A DNA stretch of 5,986 bases from Methanobacteriota archaeon (GTDB taxonomy: Archaea; Hydrothermarchaeota; Hydrothermarchaeia; Hydrothermarchaeales; SZUA-236): NCBI GenBank assembly GCA_003230355.1, contig QIDD01000067.1, positions 1-5,986 of the forward strand, written 5' to 3'. Under the pieces are notes generated by a model. That model had not been told where the DNA came from, did no database searches, and saw only the letters and a list, made by a program, of their open reading frames with translations. A program made the translations under genes and the position numbers. Positions 5,309-5,986 of this stretch are shown in pieces; the first letter of the stretch is position 1; the number at the start of each line of letters is the position of its first letter.

Positions 5309-5692
5309 CTAACCTTTTGCCTTGAATAGCAGCCAATCCTTCTCGCCTGCCCTTTTGAATCGAACAAGCATATATTTTCCTTTTAGCCTCTCCCCACTGA
5401 ACACGACTTCGATTTTATCATCGCTCCAGACAATAGGCTCATAAGTGCCGTGGTCCCAAATCGAGACTGTGCCGGCGCCGTACTCACCCTTTGGGATCGT
5501 TCCTTCAAAGTCTGCGTATTCCAACGGATGGTCCTCAGTCTGCACTGCCAGCCTCTTTTCGCCTGATACTATTGACGGTTCCTTGGGAACAGCCCAGCTT
5601 ACGAGGACCCCGCCCTGTTCAAGCCGCAGGTCAAAGTGCAGCCTTCGCGCACGGTGCATTTGCACTACAAACTTTGGATCGTCTGCGCTCAT
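5309..5692 (-). CDS. Stand-alone LigD-type DNA 3'-phosphoesterase
   Basis: A 127-residue protein equivalent to the 3'-phosphoesterase (PE) domain of bacterial LigD. The catalytic set fits Pseudomonas LigD exactly in spacing: H13, H19, D21, R23 (in HRARRLHFDLR), R47, H55 and Y59 (in EDHPLEY). The core continues with DFEGTIPKGEYGAGTV and ends WLLFKAKG. PE enzymes trim a 3'-terminal ribonucleoside and remove 3'-phosphate, leaving a 3'-OH for ligation; single-domain archaeal versions are known. No ligase or polymerase domain is attached and none lies nearby. The ATG at 5692 is chosen because the family begins just before the FVVQ strand. A TTG at 5767 would add 25 residues of no family likeness and would swallow the probable promoter. 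Confidence 0.92.
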   Translation of the reverse strand: MSADDPKFVVQMHRARRLHFDLRLEQGGVLVSWAVPKEPSIVSGEKRLAVQTEDHPLEYADFEGTIPKGEYGAGTVSIWDHGTYEPIVWSDDKIEVVFSGERLKGKYMLVRFKRAGEKDWLLFKAKG

Positions 5693-5711
5693 TGAAACAC
5701 CACAATATAAT

Positions 5712-5719
5712 TCTATAAG
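5712..5719 (-). promoter_or_regulatory. Probable TATA box of the 3'-phosphoesterase gene
   Basis: The minus strand reads CTTATAGA here, centred about 24 bases before the ATG at 5692. That spacing fits a leaderless or nearly leaderless transcript, in line with the lack of a clear SD. Confidence 0.4.
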
Positions 5720-5752
5720 CCCGTGTTGATAAATACTCTCTGGGATGACAAA

Positions 5753-5796
5753 CTTTTTTAACCTCAAAGAAGTATTTGATTTGTTGTTTTGTGAGG
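5753..5796 (+). promoter_or_regulatory. Possible promoter and SD of the CDP-alcohol phosphatidyltransferase gene
   Basis: CTTTTTTAAC (5753-5762) could serve as a weak box A with initiation near 5783, and GTGAGG (5791-5796) is a fair SD nine bases before the ATG at 5806. The 113-base gap to the phosphoesterase start thus appears to hold two divergent promoters. The TATA assignment is weak. Confidence 0.3.
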
Positions 5797-5805
5797 AAAA
5801 GGAAA

Positions 5806-5986
5806 ATGGAGATTAAGATTACAACGGTTTTCAATCCTCTGGCGCGGGCTGCGGGGTTTGTATTTTCAGAGATGGGTGTAAGTCCCACGGCAGTAGCCCT
5901 ATCTTCCTTTATCGCAGCCCTTGCCTCGATGCTTCTGTTTTTCCTTGCCTTTTCAATCCCCTTTCTTTCGCCGCAGACCGTGCTCA
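5806..5986 (+). CDS. CDP-alcohol phosphatidyltransferase family protein, N-terminal part (3' end outside window)
   Basis: Sixty codons are visible from ATG 5806. They encode MEIKITTVFNPLARAAG, then GVSPTAVALSSF and a strongly hydrophobic helix (about 28-50). This is the usual opening of the class: NP(L/I) near the N-terminus, the phrase G(V/I)SPxxVT, then membrane helix 1. These enzymes swap CMP of a CDP-activated lipid for an alcohol headgroup such as inositol phosphate, serine or glycerol phosphate, at the cytoplasmic membrane. The decisive catalytic motif (DGxxAR...GxxxDxxxD) lies beyond the right edge, so neither activity nor substrate can be judged. The start is supported by GTGAGG nine bases upstream and by the match of the N-terminus to the family. 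Confidence 0.75.
   Translation, partial: MEIKITTVFNPLARAAGFVFSEMGVSPTAVALSSFIAALASMLLFFLAFSIPFLSPQTVL

Noticed and set aside
5693..5767. TTG-initiated 25-residue extension of the 3'-phosphoesterase
   Set aside because: TTG start, no SD, no family likeness, and it would cover the TATA-like promoter elements.

Overview
The window is archaeal and most likely comes from a euryarchaeon of the methanogen, ANME or related lineage. The block L39e, L31e, aIF6, prefoldin alpha, FtsY exists only in Archaea. Promoters look like TATA boxes, with Shine-Dalgarno (SD) sites in front of several starts. I cannot name a genus. Core genes are of intermediate GC (one 60-base sample inside ftsY, 4441-4500, is 34/60 GC), while the gene at 1128-1895 is strikingly AT-rich (15/60 GC at 1141-1200).

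Left part (1-1909): the 3' end of a DUF255/YyaL-type gene (thioredoxin plus alpha/alpha-barrel family) enters from the left edge and stops at 761. A 366-base stretch without an obvious large gene follows. It holds a 31-codon minus-strand gene for a CxCxxxC protein (828-923) with its own SD and oligo-T terminator. It also holds a 41-bp diverged copy of the end of the DUF255 gene (1010-1050) and the promoter of the next gene. That gene is an AT-rich, probably acquired protein with one HKD phospholipase-D/nuclease motif and two C-terminal four-cysteine zinc modules (1128-1895). This boundary is the most unusual part of the window.

Middle part (1910-4930): a tight plus-strand operon of a PP-loop ATPase of unknown substrate, L39e, L31e, aIF6, prefoldin alpha and FtsY. 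Gaps run from a 13-base overlap to 12 bases. The genes cover ribosome assembly (L39e, L31e, aIF6), co-translational folding (prefoldin) and membrane targeting (FtsY, the SRP receptor). The LX/L20a gene often found between aIF6 and prefoldin alpha is not there.

Right part (4931-5986): two minus-strand genes converge on ftsY. One is a single-module DUF4389 membrane protein (4937-5224). The other is a stand-alone LigD-type DNA 3'-phosphoesterase with every expected catalytic residue (5309-5692). Divergent from the latter, a CDP-alcohol phosphatidyltransferase begins at 5806 and runs off the right edge.

No rRNA, tRNA, CRISPR array, integrase or transposase was seen. The best candidates for something undescribed are the small cysteine protein beside the duplicated gene tail, and the HKD/zinc-module gene lodged against the translation operon.
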